A stretch of 64,000 nucleotides of DNA from positions 1 to 64,000 of the forward strand of contig NZ_SMKA01000013.1 in assembly GCF_004348455.1 (NCBI RefSeq), given 5' to 3'. The position numbers and the translations under genes were made by a program. Of this stretch, positions 9,310 to 20,402 are shown one piece after another. This stretch comes from Kribbella albertanoniae. Lineage in GTDB: Bacteria > Actinomycetota > Actinomycetes > Propionibacteriales > Kribbellaceae. Numbering within the stretch: position 1 is the stretch's first letter; every line of letters begins with the position of its first letter. A model generated the notes under the pieces. The model did no database searches. It was given only the letters and a program-made list of their open reading frames with translations, and was not told the DNA's origin.

Positions 9310-10299
9310 ATGACCACGACACCCCTGCGACGGCGCGGCGCGGCCCTGACCGCCGCGATCCTGAGCGTCTCGCTCGTCCTCACGGCCTGCGGCGGCGGCG
9401 AGGACACCGCCGGCGCCAAGCCCGGCGACACCGCCGCCGAGACCCGCACCGTCACGGCCGGCAACGGCCCCATCAAGGTCCCGGCCGCCCCGAAGCGGGT
9501 CGTCACGATCGGCAACACGGACCTGCCGTTCATCGACATGGGTGGCGCGCCGGTGGGCGTCAGCGGCGCGGCCCCCTCCGAAATCAGCTTGTTGCCGGCC
9601 GACCAGCAGGAGACGTACAAGAAGGCCACGAGCGTCGGCGGCGAGGTGGACCTCGAGAAGGTCGCCGCCCTCAAGCCGGACCTCATCCTGGTCCAGATCC
9701 CCGATGCCGAGTTCAAGAAGATGGAGAAGCAACTCACGTCGATCGCCCCGACCGTCTTCTGGGGACTCGACACCGAGTGGAAGGCGCTCGCCGAACAGCT
9801 CGCGGACGCCGGTAACGTGAAGGACTCGCTCACCCGGCAGAAGGCGGAGTACGAGAGCAAGGTCGCCACGATGAAGCAGACCTACGCGGAGCTCATCAAG
9901 ACCACCAAGTTCGTCAACCTCGATCGCTACTCCAATTCCGATCCCGGGACGTACGTCATCGGGGACATCGGCTGCGTCGAGATCGCCCAGGACGACATCG
10001 GCTTCAACTTCCCCAAGGCGCCCGCCGGCAAGGACCCACTGGCCTACACGTCCCTGCCGTTCGAGCAGCTCACCAAGCTGTCCCAGTACGGCGTGATCAC
10101 CTACCCCGCCGACGCCGAGGGCAAGCCGACCGAGGTCTTCGCGCCGGTGGTCGACACCAACACCTGGAAGGCACTGCCGCTCGTGACGTCGGGTCACGCG
10201 CTCGGCGTCTTCTGCCCCGGCAACAACTCGTACGGCGCCGTTCTGCGGTACCTGGACTCGCTCGACAAGGCGCTGGCAACGCTCCCCGCCAAGAAGTGA
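9310..10299 (+). CDS. Iron-siderophore ABC transporter substrate-binding lipoprotein
   Basis: This 329-residue periplasmic-binding-fold protein of the FecB/FepB/FhuD class captures ferric siderophore outside the membrane. The N terminus has arginine-rich residues, a hydrophobic stretch and a lipobox L-T-A-C near residue 28, so it should be a membrane-anchored lipoprotein. The K-R-V-V-T-I-G-N-T-D-L-P-F entry strand and the Y-K-K-A-T-S-V-G-G-E-V-D-L-E-K segment are typical of class III binding proteins. It heads an operon behind an iron box, with the two permeases and the ATPase following. Confidence 0.95.
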   Translation: MTTTPLRRRGAALTAAILSVSLVLTACGGGEDTAGAKPGDTAAETRTVTAGNGPIKVPAAPKRVVTIGNTDLPFIDMGGAPVGVSGAAPSEISLLPADQQETYKKATSVGGEVDLEKVAALKPDLILVQIPDAEFKKMEKQLTSIAPTVFWGLDTEWKALAEQLADAGNVKDSLTRQKAEYESKVATMKQTYAELIKTTKFVNLDRYSNSDPGTYVIGDIGCVEIAQDDIGFNFPKAPAGKDPLAYTSLPFEQLTKLSQYGVITYPADAEGKPTEVFAPVVDTNTWKALPLVTSGHALGVFCPGNNSYGAVLRYLDSLDKALATLPAKK

Positions 10300-11342
10300 C
10301 TGCTCTCACCCTGCGTCGACCCAGCGATCCGGGCACCGTCACGGTGTCCGGATCGCGGCGTCGGCTGATCGGCCTGGTCATCGCGCTCATCGTGCTGCTG
10401 GCGTTGCTGGTGGCGAGCGTGCTGATCGGGTCGACGGCCATCTCACCCGCCGTGGTGTGGAAGGCCTTGTTCCATCCAACGGACGACATCGATCAGTTCG
10501 CGATCCGCGACTTCCGGCTACCGCGCACGGTCGTCGGTCTGGTCGTCGGTACGGCGCTTGGCGTCGCGGGAGCGTTGATCCAGGCGCTGACCCGCAACCC
10601 GCTGGCCGATCCGGGCATCCTCGGCGTGAACGCCGGCGCCTCCTTCGCGGTGACTGTCGCCGTGGGACTGCTCGGCATCCGCAACATTCAGGGCTACCTG
10701 TGGTTCGCCTTCGGCGGAGCGTTGATCGTCACGTTGATGGTGCTCGCTCTCGGGTCGACCCGACGCGGCCAATCGCCGGTGATGATGGTTCTCGCCGGGG
10801 TCTGCGTCGGCGCGGTCCTCGGTGGCGCCGGTTCGGCACTCGAGCTGACCAATCCGGACGCCTTCGACGCGATGCGTTCCTGGAACGCCGGTTCGATCGT
10901 TGACCGCCCGCTCGACCTGGTCTGGCCGATCCTGCCGTTCTTCGGGGTCGGGCTCCTGTTGGCCTTCGCGGTGTCCGGTCCGCTCAACGCGATGGCCCTC
11001 GGTGACGAGCTGGCCGTGGCTCAAGGCGTCCAACTGGTACGCACCCGGGTCCTGGCGATCATCGCACTGACACTTCTCGCCGGCGGCGCCACCGCGATCG
11101 CCGGCCCCATCGGCTTCGTCGGACTGATGGTCCCGCACGTCGCGCGCTGGATCGTCGGCCCGAACCAGCGCTGGATCTTCGCCTACAGCGTGCTGCTGGC
11201 GCCGAGTCTGCTGCTGGCCTCCGACATTCTCGGGCGGGTCGTGATGCGGCCCGGCGAGATCCCCGTCGGCATCGTCACCGCCTTCGTCGGCGCCCCCGTG
11301 CTCATCGCGCTGGTGCGGCACAAGAAAGCAAGCGGGCTATGA
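10296..11342 (+). CDS. FecCD-family siderophore permease, subunit 1
   Basis: This 348-residue polytopic inner-membrane protein is one half of the import channel. FecCD hallmarks are visible: R-L-P-R-T-V-V-G-L-V-V-G-T-A-L-G, then L-I-Q-A-L-T-R-N-P-L-A-D-P-G-I-L-G-V, and late G-P-I-G-F-V-G-L-M-V-P-H-V-A-R, the ATPase-contacting loop. About ten membrane segments are expected. Its GTG start overlaps the binding-protein stop by four bases. Confidence 0.95.
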   Translation: MTALTLRRPSDPGTVTVSGSRRRLIGLVIALIVLLALLVASVLIGSTAISPAVVWKALFHPTDDIDQFAIRDFRLPRTVVGLVVGTALGVAGALIQALTRNPLADPGILGVNAGASFAVTVAVGLLGIRNIQGYLWFAFGGALIVTLMVLALGSTRRGQSPVMMVLAGVCVGAVLGGAGSALELTNPDAFDAMRSWNAGSIVDRPLDLVWPILPFFGVGLLLAFAVSGPLNAMALGDELAVAQGVQLVRTRVLAIIALTLLAGGATAIAGPIGFVGLMVPHVARWIVGPNQRWIFAYSVLLAPSLLLASDILGRVVMRPGEIPVGIVTAFVGAPVLIALVRHKKASGL

Positions 11343-12388
11343 GCACACGTGTGGACTTCGGGCGGCGGGTGCTGGTGCTGCGGCGCCGCCGGTTCGCAGC
11401 CCGGTTCGATTGGCGCTCGGTCGTCATCTGCTCGGTCCTCGCGCTGGCAGTCGCCGGTATGGCGGTGCTCGCGCTGATGACCGGCTCGTTCCAGCTCAGT
11501 CCAGGAGAGGTCGTCTCCGCGCTGACTGGTCGGACGAGCGGGCTCGTCCGCGACATCGTGGTCGAGTGGCGGCTCCCCCGCGTCGCAGCGGCGCTGGTGT
11601 TCGGCGCTGCGCTGGGGGTAAGCGGCGCTGTCTTCCAGTCGACACTGCGCAACCCGCTCGCCGACCCCGGCATCATCGGGTTCTCCCAGGGCTCCTACAC
11701 CGGTGCGCTGATCGTGATCCTCGTTGTCAACGGCACCTACTGGCAGCTCGTCGGCGGTGCGCTGATCGGCGGTGTCGCTACGGCCGTCGCCGTGTACCTG
11801 CTCGCCTATCGGCGCGGCGTCCAAGGGTTCCGCTTGATCATCGTGGGCATCGGCATCTCGGCGATGCTCGGGTCGCTCAACACCTGGCTGATCCTCAAAG
11901 CCGATCTGGATCAGGCGATGGCTGCCGCGACCTGGGGTGCCGGGTCACTCAACGGCGTCTCCTGGCCGCAGGTCGCAGTCGGTGGCGCCTTCATCGCCGT
12001 ACTGCTTGTCCTGGCAGCGATGTCGAGCCGGCCGATGCGGCAACTGGAACTGGGGGACGACGCGGCCGCAGCCCAGGGCGTGTGGGTCTCAGCAGTTCGG
12101 CTCGGGCTGATCGTGCTGGGGGTGGCGTTGACGGCAACGGTCACCGCCGCGTCGGGCCCGATCGCGTTCATCTCGCTGGTCGCGCCGCAGATCGGACGCC
12201 GGCTCACCCGGAGCGCAGGGATCACCCTCGCTCCCGCCGCCTTGGTCGGCGCGCTGCTCTGTCTGGCCGCGGACTACATCGCCCAGCACGTCGCCCCAAC
12301 CCCGTTGCCGGTCGGCATCATCACCGTCATTCTCGGCGGCGGCTACCTCGGCTGGCTGCTGATCACCGAAGCCAGGAGACGCCTGTGA
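11339..12388 (+). CDS. FecCD-family siderophore permease, subunit 2
   Basis: This 349-residue partner permease has the same hallmarks as subunit 1: R-L-P-R-V-A-A-A-L-V-F-G-A-A-L-G, then R-N-P-L-A-D-P-G-I-I-G-F, and G-P-I-A-F-I-S-L-V-A-P-Q-I-G-R near residue 280. Its ATG overlaps the stop of subunit 1 by four bases, so the pair should be made in equal amounts and form a heterodimer. The cytoplasmic N terminus is basic. Confidence 0.95.
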   Translation: MSTRVDFGRRVLVLRRRRFAARFDWRSVVICSVLALAVAGMAVLALMTGSFQLSPGEVVSALTGRTSGLVRDIVVEWRLPRVAAALVFGAALGVSGAVFQSTLRNPLADPGIIGFSQGSYTGALIVILVVNGTYWQLVGGALIGGVATAVAVYLLAYRRGVQGFRLIIVGIGISAMLGSLNTWLILKADLDQAMAAATWGAGSLNGVSWPQVAVGGAFIAVLLVLAAMSSRPMRQLELGDDAAAAQGVWVSAVRLGLIVLGVALTATVTAASGPIAFISLVAPQIGRRLTRSAGITLAPAALVGALLCLAADYIAQHVAPTPLPVGIITVILGGGYLGWLLITEARRRL

Positions 12389-13269
12389 CCACCCATATCG
12401 ACAACGGGCTTGCGGCGGCGGAAGACGCATCTACGTCCAGTGGCTCACGGCTCCACGTCGAGTCGGCGACGATCGGCTACGACAAACGCATCATCTCCCG
12501 GGAACTGTCGGTGGCGATCCCCGACGAGTCGTTCACAGTGATCGTGGGTCCGAACGCGTGCGGCAAGTCCACCCTGCTCCGCGGCCTGTCCCGGCTGCTG
12601 AAGCCGTCGGCCGGACAGGTCGTTCTCGATGGCGCCGACATCAACTCCTTCAAGACCAAGGAGGTGGCCCGGCGGGTCGGACTGCTGCCGCAGAGCTCGA
12701 TCGCCCCCGATGGCATCACCGTGGCCGATCTGGTCGCGCGGGGACGGTATCCGCATCAGGGGTTCGCCCGGCAGTGGACCGAGGCCGACGAGCAGGCCGT
12801 CCTGCGGGCGATGGAGCAAACCGCAGTCACCGACCTCTCCGGCCGTCTGGTCGACGAGCTGTCGGGTGGTCAGCGCCAGCGGGTGTGGGTGGCCATGGCG
12901 CTCGCACAGCACACCAGCATCATGCTGCTCGACGAGCCGACCACGTTCCTCGACATCACCCATCAGATCGAGCTGATGGAGCTGTTCACCGACCTGCATC
13001 ACGTCGGCCACACCCTGGTCGCCGTACTGCACGATCTCAATCAGGCTGCCCGCTACGGCACCCACCTGATTGCGATGAAGGACGGCCACATCGTCGCCGA
13101 AGGCAAGCCGGCCGAGATCGTGACCGCCGACCTCGTGCACGAGGTCTTCGGACTCCGCTGCCTCGTCGTGCCCGACCCAGTCGCCGGTACGCCGTCCGTC
13201 GTACCGCTGGGCCGCGAACGCCCGGCGCACTTCAAGAAGGGTGGGTGTGCTTCCGTTGACGGCTTTTGA
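12385..13269 (+). CDS. Ferric-siderophore ABC transporter ATPase (FepC-like)
   Basis: This 294-residue ATPase energises the FecCD permeases. It has Walker [10 protein letters not shown] near residues 56-64, Q-loop L-L-P-Q-S, signature L-S-G-G-Q-R-Q-R near residue 157 and Walker [12 protein letters not shown], the last being typical of FepC/FhuC proteins. The GTG start at 12385 overlaps the permease stop by four bases; the frame runs open further upstream only as a shadow. About 20 N-terminal residues are low-complexity. Its 3' end overlaps the NRPS gene by 29 bases, tying uptake and synthesis into one transcript. Confidence 0.94.
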   Translation: MTTHIDNGLAAAEDASTSSGSRLHVESATIGYDKRIISRELSVAIPDESFTVIVGPNACGKSTLLRGLSRLLKPSAGQVVLDGADINSFKTKEVARRVGLLPQSSIAPDGITVADLVARGRYPHQGFARQWTEADEQAVLRAMEQTAVTDLSGRLVDELSGGQRQRVWVAMALAQHTSIMLLDEPTTFLDITHQIELMELFTDLHHVGHTLVAVLHDLNQAARYGTHLIAMKDGHIVAEGKPAEIVTADLVHEVFGLRCLVVPDPVAGTPSVVPLGRERPAHFKKGGCASVDGF

Positions 13270-16200
13270 TCGTCTGCAACTGACCGCGAGCCAGCGAGGC
13301 AACTGGGTAGCGCGAAGCCTCACTCCAGAATCCTCAGTGTTCTGCGCAGGCCGGCTGATCTGGCTGAACGGCCCGATCGACCCCGCCCTGCTCGCATCCT
13401 CGATCAGCACAGCCTTCGCCGAAACCGACACACTCCGCGCCCGGTTCGGCGACAACGACGGCGACCCGTTCCAATACGTCGACACCACCACGACACTCCC
13501 GACCGAGATCATCGACACCGGCCAGGACGACGACCAGGTCCGGACCCTGGCCCGCGAACAACTCACCGAGACGGCCGCCGCCGGGGAACCGGTGACAAGC
13601 TCGACGCTGGTCCGCCGCGCGGACGGGACCTGGGCCTGGATCCTGGTCACCAGCATCCTGCTCGTCGACGGCTACAGCATCTTCCTGTTCATCCGCCGCG
13701 TCGCCGAGATCTACACCGCGACCCAAGCCGGCGAACCCGTCCCAGACCGCTGGTTCGGCGACTTGAAGAACATCCTGGACACCGAGCGGCCCGACACAGC
13801 CGCAGACATCGCCTACTGGAACAGCGTCCTCGACATCGAGACCAACGGCCACGAGAACGCGGAAGACATCGCCGAACTCTTCGCCACCTCCAGCCGACCA
13901 GTTCCCGTCCCGATCCCCGACGACCTCTACCCCAAAATCCAGCAGTTCGCCCGCGCCGCGCGAGTCTCCTGGACCGACACCCTGATCACCTTGTGGGGCA
14001 TCTACACCGCCCTAGCCGACGGACGTGACTTCATCGCGGTCCGAGTCCCGCTGATGATGCGCGACGACCGCGAAGCACTCAAAACACCCAGCGCGATCTC
14101 CAGAGCGATCCCGATCGCCACCGCCATCAGCCCGCACCACACAATCGAGCACGTCCTCGAAACCGTCGCCGGCCAATTGAAGACCGCCCGGCAGCACACA
14201 ACTGCCGAAGACCACCAGATCGCCCGCTCCTGGCCCGGCGGCCAAGCGTCCTACCTCGCGCTGCCGACGATCAACATCAAACTCTTCGAGTCAACACCGC
14301 GCCTAGGCGACACCGGCGTGATCACCGAGAGAGTCAGCAGTGGCCCGGTCGGTTCACTCGACCTCGTCATCCACCGCACCCGCGACACCGGCATCCAGCT
14401 CGACCTCTCCAGCGGATCCGCCGCCGGCGATCCGGTCGTGCACGCCAACCGACTCGGCCGCTTCCTCACCGCCGTCCTCAACGACTCCCCCACCCAGACC
14501 CTGCACCAAGCAAGCACCAGACTCACACCCGACACCAAAACCCCAGACCCAACCTGGACACACGGCGAAGCACTCGAGGTTTCCGGCGCCACCGTCGACG
14601 AACTAGTACGCCGACAGGCAGCAGCGACCCCGGACGCAGTCGCTATTGTTGCTGATGGCACCGAACTTACCTACCGCCAGTTCGACGAACGGGTCAACGC
14701 GTTCGCCCACCGCCTGGTCGAGGACGGTGTGCGGGTCGGAGACCGCGTCGCAATCACCATGCCGCGTTCGGTCGACCTGGTAGTAGCGCTGGCCGGCGTA
14801 CTGCGCGCGGGAGCGGCCTATGTGCCGATCGATCCGGCATACCCCACAGAACGCATCCACTACATCCTCGACATCGCCGCACCCGCCGTCGTGATCACAG
14901 AGCAGTACGTCACCGAAGTGCAGGAACGCCTGGCCAAGGGCGAGCGAACCGCTCCCGTTCTGGCCCGGCCGCTGAACGACCTCGACGCCGCGGTCGTCAT
15001 CTTCACCTCAGGAACAACGGGTAATCCGAAAGGCGTCGCCGTCGCCCACCGCGCACTCGTGAACCGCCTCGCGTGGGGCCAACGTCTGCTGGACTACCGG
15101 CCGGACGATGTGGCGTTGTCGAAGAGCGGTGTCGGTTTCGTCGATGCCGTGACCGAGTTGTTCGGGCCGCTGATCGCCGGCACCCGAATCGTCGTCGTAC
15201 CGACCGAAACCGCCCAAGACCCAGCAGCACTCCTCGACACCATCGCCCGGCACCGCGTCACCCACCTGCTGACCGTACCCAGCCTCGCCGACATCCTCGT
15301 CCGGCACGACGACGCACCCACAGCGTTGGCCACCCTCCGGCACTGGATCTCCTCCGGCGAACCACTCACGCAAGCCAGCGCAGACGCCCTGCAAATCGCT
15401 GCACCACAAGCAGAACTCCACAACTTCTACGGCTCCACCGAAGTCACCGGCGACGCCACCACCGGACACCTTGCGATCGGCGCCCCGGTCGCCAACACCA
15501 CAGCGCACGTCCTCGACAACTGGCTGCACCCAGTACCAGCAGGAGCAACCGGCGAGCTCTACCTCGGCGGAGTCCAACTCGCCGACGGATACATCACCAA
15601 CCCAGCCCTCACCGCCAACCGATTCGTAGCCGGTGAAGACGGCACCCGGCTCTACCGCACCGGCGACCTCGTACGCTGGAACACCCAAGGACAGCTGGAG
15701 TACCTCGGCCGCAGCGACGACCAGATCAAAATCCGCGGAAACCGCATCGAACCCGCCGAAATCCGCGCAGCCCTCGAACAACACCCAGCAGTGTCGGGTG
15801 CGGCAATCATCGCCCTGGACCACCCCGCCGGCGGCAAATACCTCGCCGCCTACACCACCGGCGACACCGTGTCGTTCGACGAACTGCGCGAGCACCTCGC
15901 ACGCTCGCTCCCGGACTACATGGTGCCCACCACCTACACCCACCTGGACCGATTCCCCGTTACCCCCAACGGGAAACTGGACCGCAACGCCCTCCCGCAC
16001 CCAGATCTCACCGCAGACACAACCAACGGCCGGGCACCAAGGACCCACACCGAGATCACCCTCGCCGGCATCTTCCGCGACGTACTCAACCTCGACACCG
16101 AACTCGGTATCGACACCGACTTCTTCCGCCTCGGCGGACACTCACTACTCGCCGCCCGAGTCGTCGCCCGCGCCAACGCACTCCTCAGCACCACACTCAC

Positions 16201-19200
16201 CCTGCGCGACGTCTTCGACCACCCACGCATCAGCGAACTCGCCCGCATCGCCGACACCAGCAGCGGAACGTCCTCGACGCGAATCGGCGAACTACCCCGC
16301 CCAGCCGTCCTCCCTGTCTCCTACGGACAACAAGCACTCTGGCTGATCGACCAACTGGGTACGCCGGGTGGGCGGTACGTCGTACCGGTGGTCCTGCGTT
16401 TGCGCGGCGAGCTGGATCCTGACGTCCTGGCCACCGCGGTCCGGGACGTGGTGTCTCGGCACGAGGCACTTCGCACACTCCTGGTGGAGAACGACGGCAT
16501 GCTGAGTCAAGTCGTCGTACCGGCGAACGAAGCGGCCGAGCGGCTCTCGTTGCTCCTCGAGGACGACGTCACGAGCGTGGACACACGGGTGGACGCGGTG
16601 GTGCGGGCCGGGTTCGATCTGGCGGTCGACCTCCCGATCCGGGTCGCGCTGTTCCGCGCAGGCGACAACGACTGGGTGTTCGTTGTCGCGGTCCATCACC
16701 ACGCGGTGGACGAATGGTCGTTCCCGTCGCTGCTGGGCGATCTGTCGACTGCTTATCAAGCGCGGACCGCGGGGCAGGAGCCGGGCTGGACGCCGCTACC
16801 GGCGCAGTACGCGGACTACGCGATCTGGCAACGCGATGTCCTGGGCGCAGCCTCGGATGCGCGGTCACCACTTTTCGACCATCTCGCCTATTGGCGTGAC
16901 GTCCTCGCCGATGCGCCGGAGGAGTCCACGATCACGCCGGACCGGCCCCGACCGGTCGCGCCGACCCACCGCGGTGCGGATCTGCGATTCAGCATCGATC
17001 CAGAGGTGGTGACCGGCCTGCGTCAGGTTGCCGATGCGCAGGGCGTGAGCATGTTCATGACGTTGCAGGCCGCGACCGCGTTGACCGTCTCGGCGCTGGG
17101 CGCCGGTACGGACGTGGTGATCGGCTCACCGGTCGGCGGACGCACCGAGGACGGTCTGGAAGAGCTGGTCGGATACTTCGTGAACACGCTGCCGATCCGC
17201 CATCGGTTCCACGCCGGCGACTCGATCGCCGACGTTCTGCAGAACACCAGACGATCGGTACTCGGCGGATTCGAGCATCAGGCCGCGCCCTTCGAGGAGA
17301 TCATCCGCGCGCTGGGCACCGGTCGATCCGTTGGCCGCAACCCCCTCTTCCAGACCATGCTCACCCACCGCGTCGTGGGTAGCCGCCGTGCGAACAGCCT
17401 GCGCCTCGATGGTGTCGAGACGACGTCAACTCCCGTCTCGGTGGGCGCGGTCAAGACCGATCTCGACCTCGACATCTTCGATTCGCACACCGAGCTGAGC
17501 GGAAGACTCGCTTACGCTACCGACCTGTTCGACGACACCACCGCGGAGCGGTTCGTCGCCGTCCTCAAGTCGGCGCTGGCGGCTATCGCCGCCGATCCGA
17601 ACGCGCGGGTCGGCGATCTGGGCCTGTTGCCCACACCGGAGATGCGGCAACTGGACGCCTGGTCGCGTGGTGAGCCGATCGAGGTTCCCGAAACGACTCT
17701 TGACGAGTTGGTACGACGGCAAGCCGCGGCGAGCCCGGACGCCGTCGCGGTCGTCGCCGACGACGGCACCGAACTCAAGTACAGCCAGTTCGATGCCCGG
17801 GTCAACGCTCTCGCCCACCTCCTTGTCGAGAAGGGCGTGCAGGTTGGGGATCGGGTCGCGGTCGCCCTGCCGCGCTCCGCCGATCTGGTGGTCGCTTTGA
17901 CCGGGGTCATCCGTGCCGGGGCGGCGTACGTACCGATCGACCCCGACTATCCCGCCGAGCGCGTCAAGCACATCCTCGCGGACGCCACACCCCGGGTGGT
18001 GATCGACGACGAATTCGTGCGGCAGCACTTCGAGGCCGGCCCGGTCGACCCACCGCAGCCCTCGCGTCCGCTGCTTCCGACGGATGCGGCGTACGTGATC
18101 TTCACCTCCGGCACCACCGGACGCCCCAAAGGCGTCCAGATCAACCACCAAGCCATCGTCAACCGCCTGTGGTGGATGCGGGACGACTACCAGATCGGTA
18201 CGTCGGATCGCGTGCTGCTGAAGACCCCGTTCACGTTCGACGTGTCGGTGTGGGAGTTCTTCCTGCCACTGATCACCGGCGCCGTAGTAGTCGTAGCGAA
18301 AGACGGCGGACACAAGGATCCGCAGTACCTGCTCGGGGCCATCGACCGGCACGCCGTGACCGTCACCCACTTCGTACCATCAATGTTGCAAGCCTTCCTC
18401 ACCTCGAACCCGGACAAGTCCTCAGTGGCTTCGGTACGGCGTGTGTTCTGCTCCGGCGAGGCATTGCCGGTGTCGCCCGCGGCCAGTGCCGTTGCGCTGT
18501 TCGAGAACGCGGAGGTGCACAACCTCTACGGACCGACTGAGGCAGCCGTCGATGTGACCGCTCACCCGGTGCTTGGGGTCGATGCGGTCAGCGTGCCGAT
18601 CGGCGGTCCGGTGGCGAACACGACGACCTGCGTTCTCGACGCCTGGCTGCGTCCGGTGCCGGTCGGTGTGGCGGGTGAGCTCTACCTGGGTGGAGTCCAG
18701 CTCGCGGACGGGTACGTCGCTCGCGCAGGCCTGACCGCGGGCCGATTCGTCGCTGCCGACGACGGCGCGCGGTTGTATCGCACCGGCGACGTGGTGCAGT
18801 GGAACGCCCGGGGACAGCTGGAGTACCTCGGCCGCGGCGACGACCAGGTGAAGATCCGCGGAAACCGGATCGAGCTCGGCGAGATCAGCGCGGTCCTCGA
18901 ACAGCATCCCGCGGTCACGGGGGCGGCCGTCGTCGCGCTCGACAACCCGGCCGGCGGCAAGTACCTCGCGGCCTACGTCATCACGGATGCCGAGGACGCC
19001 GCGCTGCGCGAGCATCTCGCCCAGTCGCTGCCGGACTACATGATCCCCACGACGTTCACCCAGCTGGACCGATTCCCCGTTACCGTCAACGGGAAACTGG
19101 ATCGCCGCGCGTTGCCACAACCGAACCTGGCGGCCGGCGCGACCGACGGCCGGCCGCCCGAAACCGACACCGAGCTCACGCTCGCCACCGTCTTCCGCGA

Positions 19201-20401
19201 GGTACTCCACCTCGACACCGAGCTCAGCGTCGACGACGACTTCTTCCGCCTGGGCGGCGACAGTATCTCCGCGGCCCGAATCGTTGCCTTCGCCCGTGAG
19301 CGCGATCTGATCTTCAAACTGTCCGATGTGTTCGCGCAGCGCACCATCGGCGCCCTCGCCGCGCTGTTGACGCACGATGCCGGGCCGGCCGAGCCGGTGC
19401 TGGTTCCGACGCCCGCTGCCCTCGAGCGCCTCCGCGAAGCGGCCCCCGCACCCGACGAGTACGTCTTCACCGAGCTCATCAACCTGTCCGCGGAGTCGAC
19501 GAGCGAATCGGTCGGCGCGGCCTTCCGCTCACTCGTCGCCACCACGGACGCACTTCGCCTCTCGGTGGACGCGACCAGCCGGCGGCTCTGGTTCACCTAT
19601 CTCCTGCCTCCGGAGACGGTCGAACCCCCGACGGTAAAGTTGGTTGCCGAGAGCAACCTCAGATCGGCCGCCGTTGAGCTCATCGATATCTCCGCCGGCC
19701 GCCCGGCCGCGCTCGCGTACACACACACGACTGCAGTGCTGGCCGTCCATGCGGGAACCGTCGACCGGGCGTCGCTGCACCGGCTGGCGGAGGCACTCCG
19801 GCAGTCCGCGTCCGGCGGAGCAGCGCTCGTCCCGGCACTCGAAGCCATCGAAGCGGCCGGCGAAGCCGTGGCTACGGACGGCCTCGATCACTGGAAGGGA
19901 CTGCTCGCCCGAGCGCAGCCGATCGACGAACAAGCCTTTGTCGCTGGCAACGTCTCCACATTCCACCGGGAGGGCTCCCGGACCGAAGACGTCGTCCGCA
20001 AAGCCATCCGCAACGCGCTCCACTCAGCAGGGATCGTCGTCGTCGACGAAGAGGTTTCGCTGACTCCCGACGACACCACGATCGGTCCGTTCACCGCGGC
20101 GACCGCCGTCGCTCTCGACGAGCCCGAGCCAACCAGGACCGCCGAGTTGGCGTTACTCCGTTACCACAACAAGACCGGACGGAGAGCGTTGCGACGTACC
20201 CCCTCCCCCGCGGTACTCCTCACGCGGGTCTACGACGGTGGGTCACCAAGCACGGAGGGCACCGAGCAGCTGTATCGCGCCGTGATCCGCTATCACCTTG
20301 CTCCGGACTCGACGACCATCAATTTCCTCGGTTTCGCGGACGCCGTTGTCACCGAGCTCCGAGAAGCTCTGAGCCGAGCTTCCTTAAAGTTAGGGTTTTG
20401 A
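13241..20401 (+). CDS. Siderophore NRPS 1: C*-A(beta-Ala?)-T-C-A(Ser)-T-E*
   Basis: This 2386-residue two-module peptide synthetase begins at GTG 13241; GTG 13247 is an alternative. Domains: C1 1-440, with the HHxxxDG motif replaced by S-I-L-L-V-D-G at 138-144; A1 450-910; T1 with pantetheine serine S968 in G-G-H-S; C2 1020-1480 with intact H-H-H-A-V-D at 1152-1157; A2 1486-1960; T2 with S2008 in G-G-D-S; then 2040-2386, a degenerate epimerisation-like domain whose motif reads V-H-A-G-T-V-D-R near 2170. By hand alignment the A2 code is D-V-W-H-F-S-L-V-D-K, a serine code. The A1 code reads V-D-T-L-I-S-F-G-D-K and lacks Asp235, as in beta-alanine activators. It is iron-regulated with the upstream uptake genes. 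Confidence 0.9.
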   Translation: MGVLPLTAFDRLQLTASQRGNWVARSLTPESSVFCAGRLIWLNGPIDPALLASSISTAFAETDTLRARFGDNDGDPFQYVDTTTTLPTEIIDTGQDDDQVRTLAREQLTETAAAGEPVTSSTLVRRADGTWAWILVTSILLVDGYSIFLFIRRVAEIYTATQAGEPVPDRWFGDLKNILDTERPDTAADIAYWNSVLDIETNGHENAEDIAELFATSSRPVPVPIPDDLYPKIQQFARAARVSWTDTLITLWGIYTALADGRDFIAVRVPLMMRDDREALKTPSAISRAIPIATAISPHHTIEHVLETVAGQLKTARQHTTAEDHQIARSWPGGQASYLALPTINIKLFESTPRLGDTGVITERVSSGPVGSLDLVIHRTRDTGIQLDLSSGSAAGDPVVHANRLGRFLTAVLNDSPTQTLHQASTRLTPDTKTPDPTWTHGEALEVSGATVDELVRRQAAATPDAVAIVADGTELTYRQFDERVNAFAHRLVEDGVRVGDRVAITMPRSVDLVVALAGVLRAGAAYVPIDPAYPTERIHYILDIAAPAVVITEQYVTEVQERLAKGERTAPVLARPLNDLDAAVVIFTSGTTGNPKGVAVAHRALVNRLAWGQRLLDYRPDDVALSKSGVGFVDAVTELFGPLIAGTRIVVVPTETAQDPAALLDTIARHRVTHLLTVPSLADILVRHDDAPTALATLRHWISSGEPLTQASADALQIAAPQAELHNFYGSTEVTGDATTGHLAIGAPVANTTAHVLDNWLHPVPAGATGELYLGGVQLADGYITNPALTANRFVAGEDGTRLYRTGDLVRWNTQGQLEYLGRSDDQIKIRGNRIEPAEIRAALEQHPAVSGAAIIALDHPAGGKYLAAYTTGDTVSFDELREHLARSLPDYMVPTTYTHLDRFPVTPNGKLDRNALPHPDLTADTTNGRAPRTHTEITLAGIFRDVLNLDTELGIDTDFFRLGGHSLLAARVVARANALLSTTLTLRDVFDHPRISELARIADTSSGTSSTRIGELPRPAVLPVSYGQQALWLIDQLGTPGGRYVVPVVLRLRGELDPDVLATAVRDVVSRHEALRTLLVENDGMLSQVVVPANEAAERLSLLLEDDVTSVDTRVDAVVRAGFDLAVDLPIRVALFRAGDNDWVFVVAVHHHAVDEWSFPSLLGDLSTAYQARTAGQEPGWTPLPAQYADYAIWQRDVLGAASDARSPLFDHLAYWRDVLADAPEESTITPDRPRPVAPTHRGADLRFSIDPEVVTGLRQVADAQGVSMFMTLQAATALTVSALGAGTDVVIGSPVGGRTEDGLEELVGYFVNTLPIRHRFHAGDSIADVLQNTRRSVLGGFEHQAAPFEEIIRALGTGRSVGRNPLFQTMLTHRVVGSRRANSLRLDGVETTSTPVSVGAVKTDLDLDIFDSHTELSGRLAYATDLFDDTTAERFVAVLKSALAAIAADPNARVGDLGLLPTPEMRQLDAWSRGEPIEVPETTLDELVRRQAAASPDAVAVVADDGTELKYSQFDARVNALAHLLVEKGVQVGDRVAVALPRSADLVVALTGVIRAGAAYVPIDPDYPAERVKHILADATPRVVIDDEFVRQHFEAGPVDPPQPSRPLLPTDAAYVIFTSGTTGRPKGVQINHQAIVNRLWWMRDDYQIGTSDRVLLKTPFTFDVSVWEFFLPLITGAVVVVAKDGGHKDPQYLLGAIDRHAVTVTHFVPSMLQAFLTSNPDKSSVASVRRVFCSGEALPVSPAASAVALFENAEVHNLYGPTEAAVDVTAHPVLGVDAVSVPIGGPVANTTTCVLDAWLRPVPVGVAGELYLGGVQLADGYVARAGLTAGRFVAADDGARLYRTGDVVQWNARGQLEYLGRGDDQVKIRGNRIELGEISAVLEQHPAVTGAAVVALDNPAGGKYLAAYVITDAEDAALREHLAQSLPDYMIPTTFTQLDRFPVTVNGKLDRRALPQPNLAAGATDGRPPETDTELTLATVFREVLHLDTELSVDDDFFRLGGDSISAARIVAFARERDLIFKLSDVFAQRTIGALAALLTHDAGPAEPVLVPTPAALERLREAAPAPDEYVFTELINLSAESTSESVGAAFRSLVATTDALRLSVDATSRRLWFTYLLPPETVEPPTVKLVAESNLRSAAVELIDISAGRPAALAYTHTTAVLAVHAGTVDRASLHRLAEALRQSASGGAALVPALEAIEAAGEAVATDGLDHWKGLLARAQPIDEQAFVAGNVSTFHREGSRTEDVVRKAIRNALHSAGIVVVDEEVSLTPDDTTIGPFTAATAVALDEPEPTRTAELALLRYHNKTGRRALRRTPSPAVLLTRVYDGGSPSTEGTEQLYRAVIRYHLAPDSTTINFLGFADAVVTELREALSRASLKLGF
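14221..16255 (+). repeat. Segment nearly identical to NRPS2 DNA (C1 end-A1-T1)
   Basis: Long stretches of this segment match the NRPS2 gene base for base or nearly so, starting from the matched pair 14221 and 27110. The first 60 bases at 14221 recur at 27110, and the stretches around 15350-15470 and 15560-15780 recur around 28195-28315 and 28405-28640 with only scattered changes. The rest of the two genes is clearly more diverged. Recent duplication or gene conversion of the beta-alanine-type module is the likely cause. The boundaries are approximate. Confidence 0.75.
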
Positions 20402-20402
20402 C

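Noticed and set aside
11410-12384. Open frame upstream of the FepC-like ATPase
   Set aside because: It is a shadow over the second FecCD permease; the ATPase starts at GTG 12385 with a four-base overlap.
15633-16346. Second open frame inside NRPS1
   Set aside because: Threonine/serine/proline-rich composition typical of an alternate frame over a high-GC gene; the NRPS frame is clearly coding.
20384-20400. TTAAAGTTAGGGTTTTG as an extra iron box before the SIP fusion gene
   Set aside because: No dyad symmetry, and only one half resembles the consensus; the gene lies one base after NRPS1 and is explained by the upstream site.
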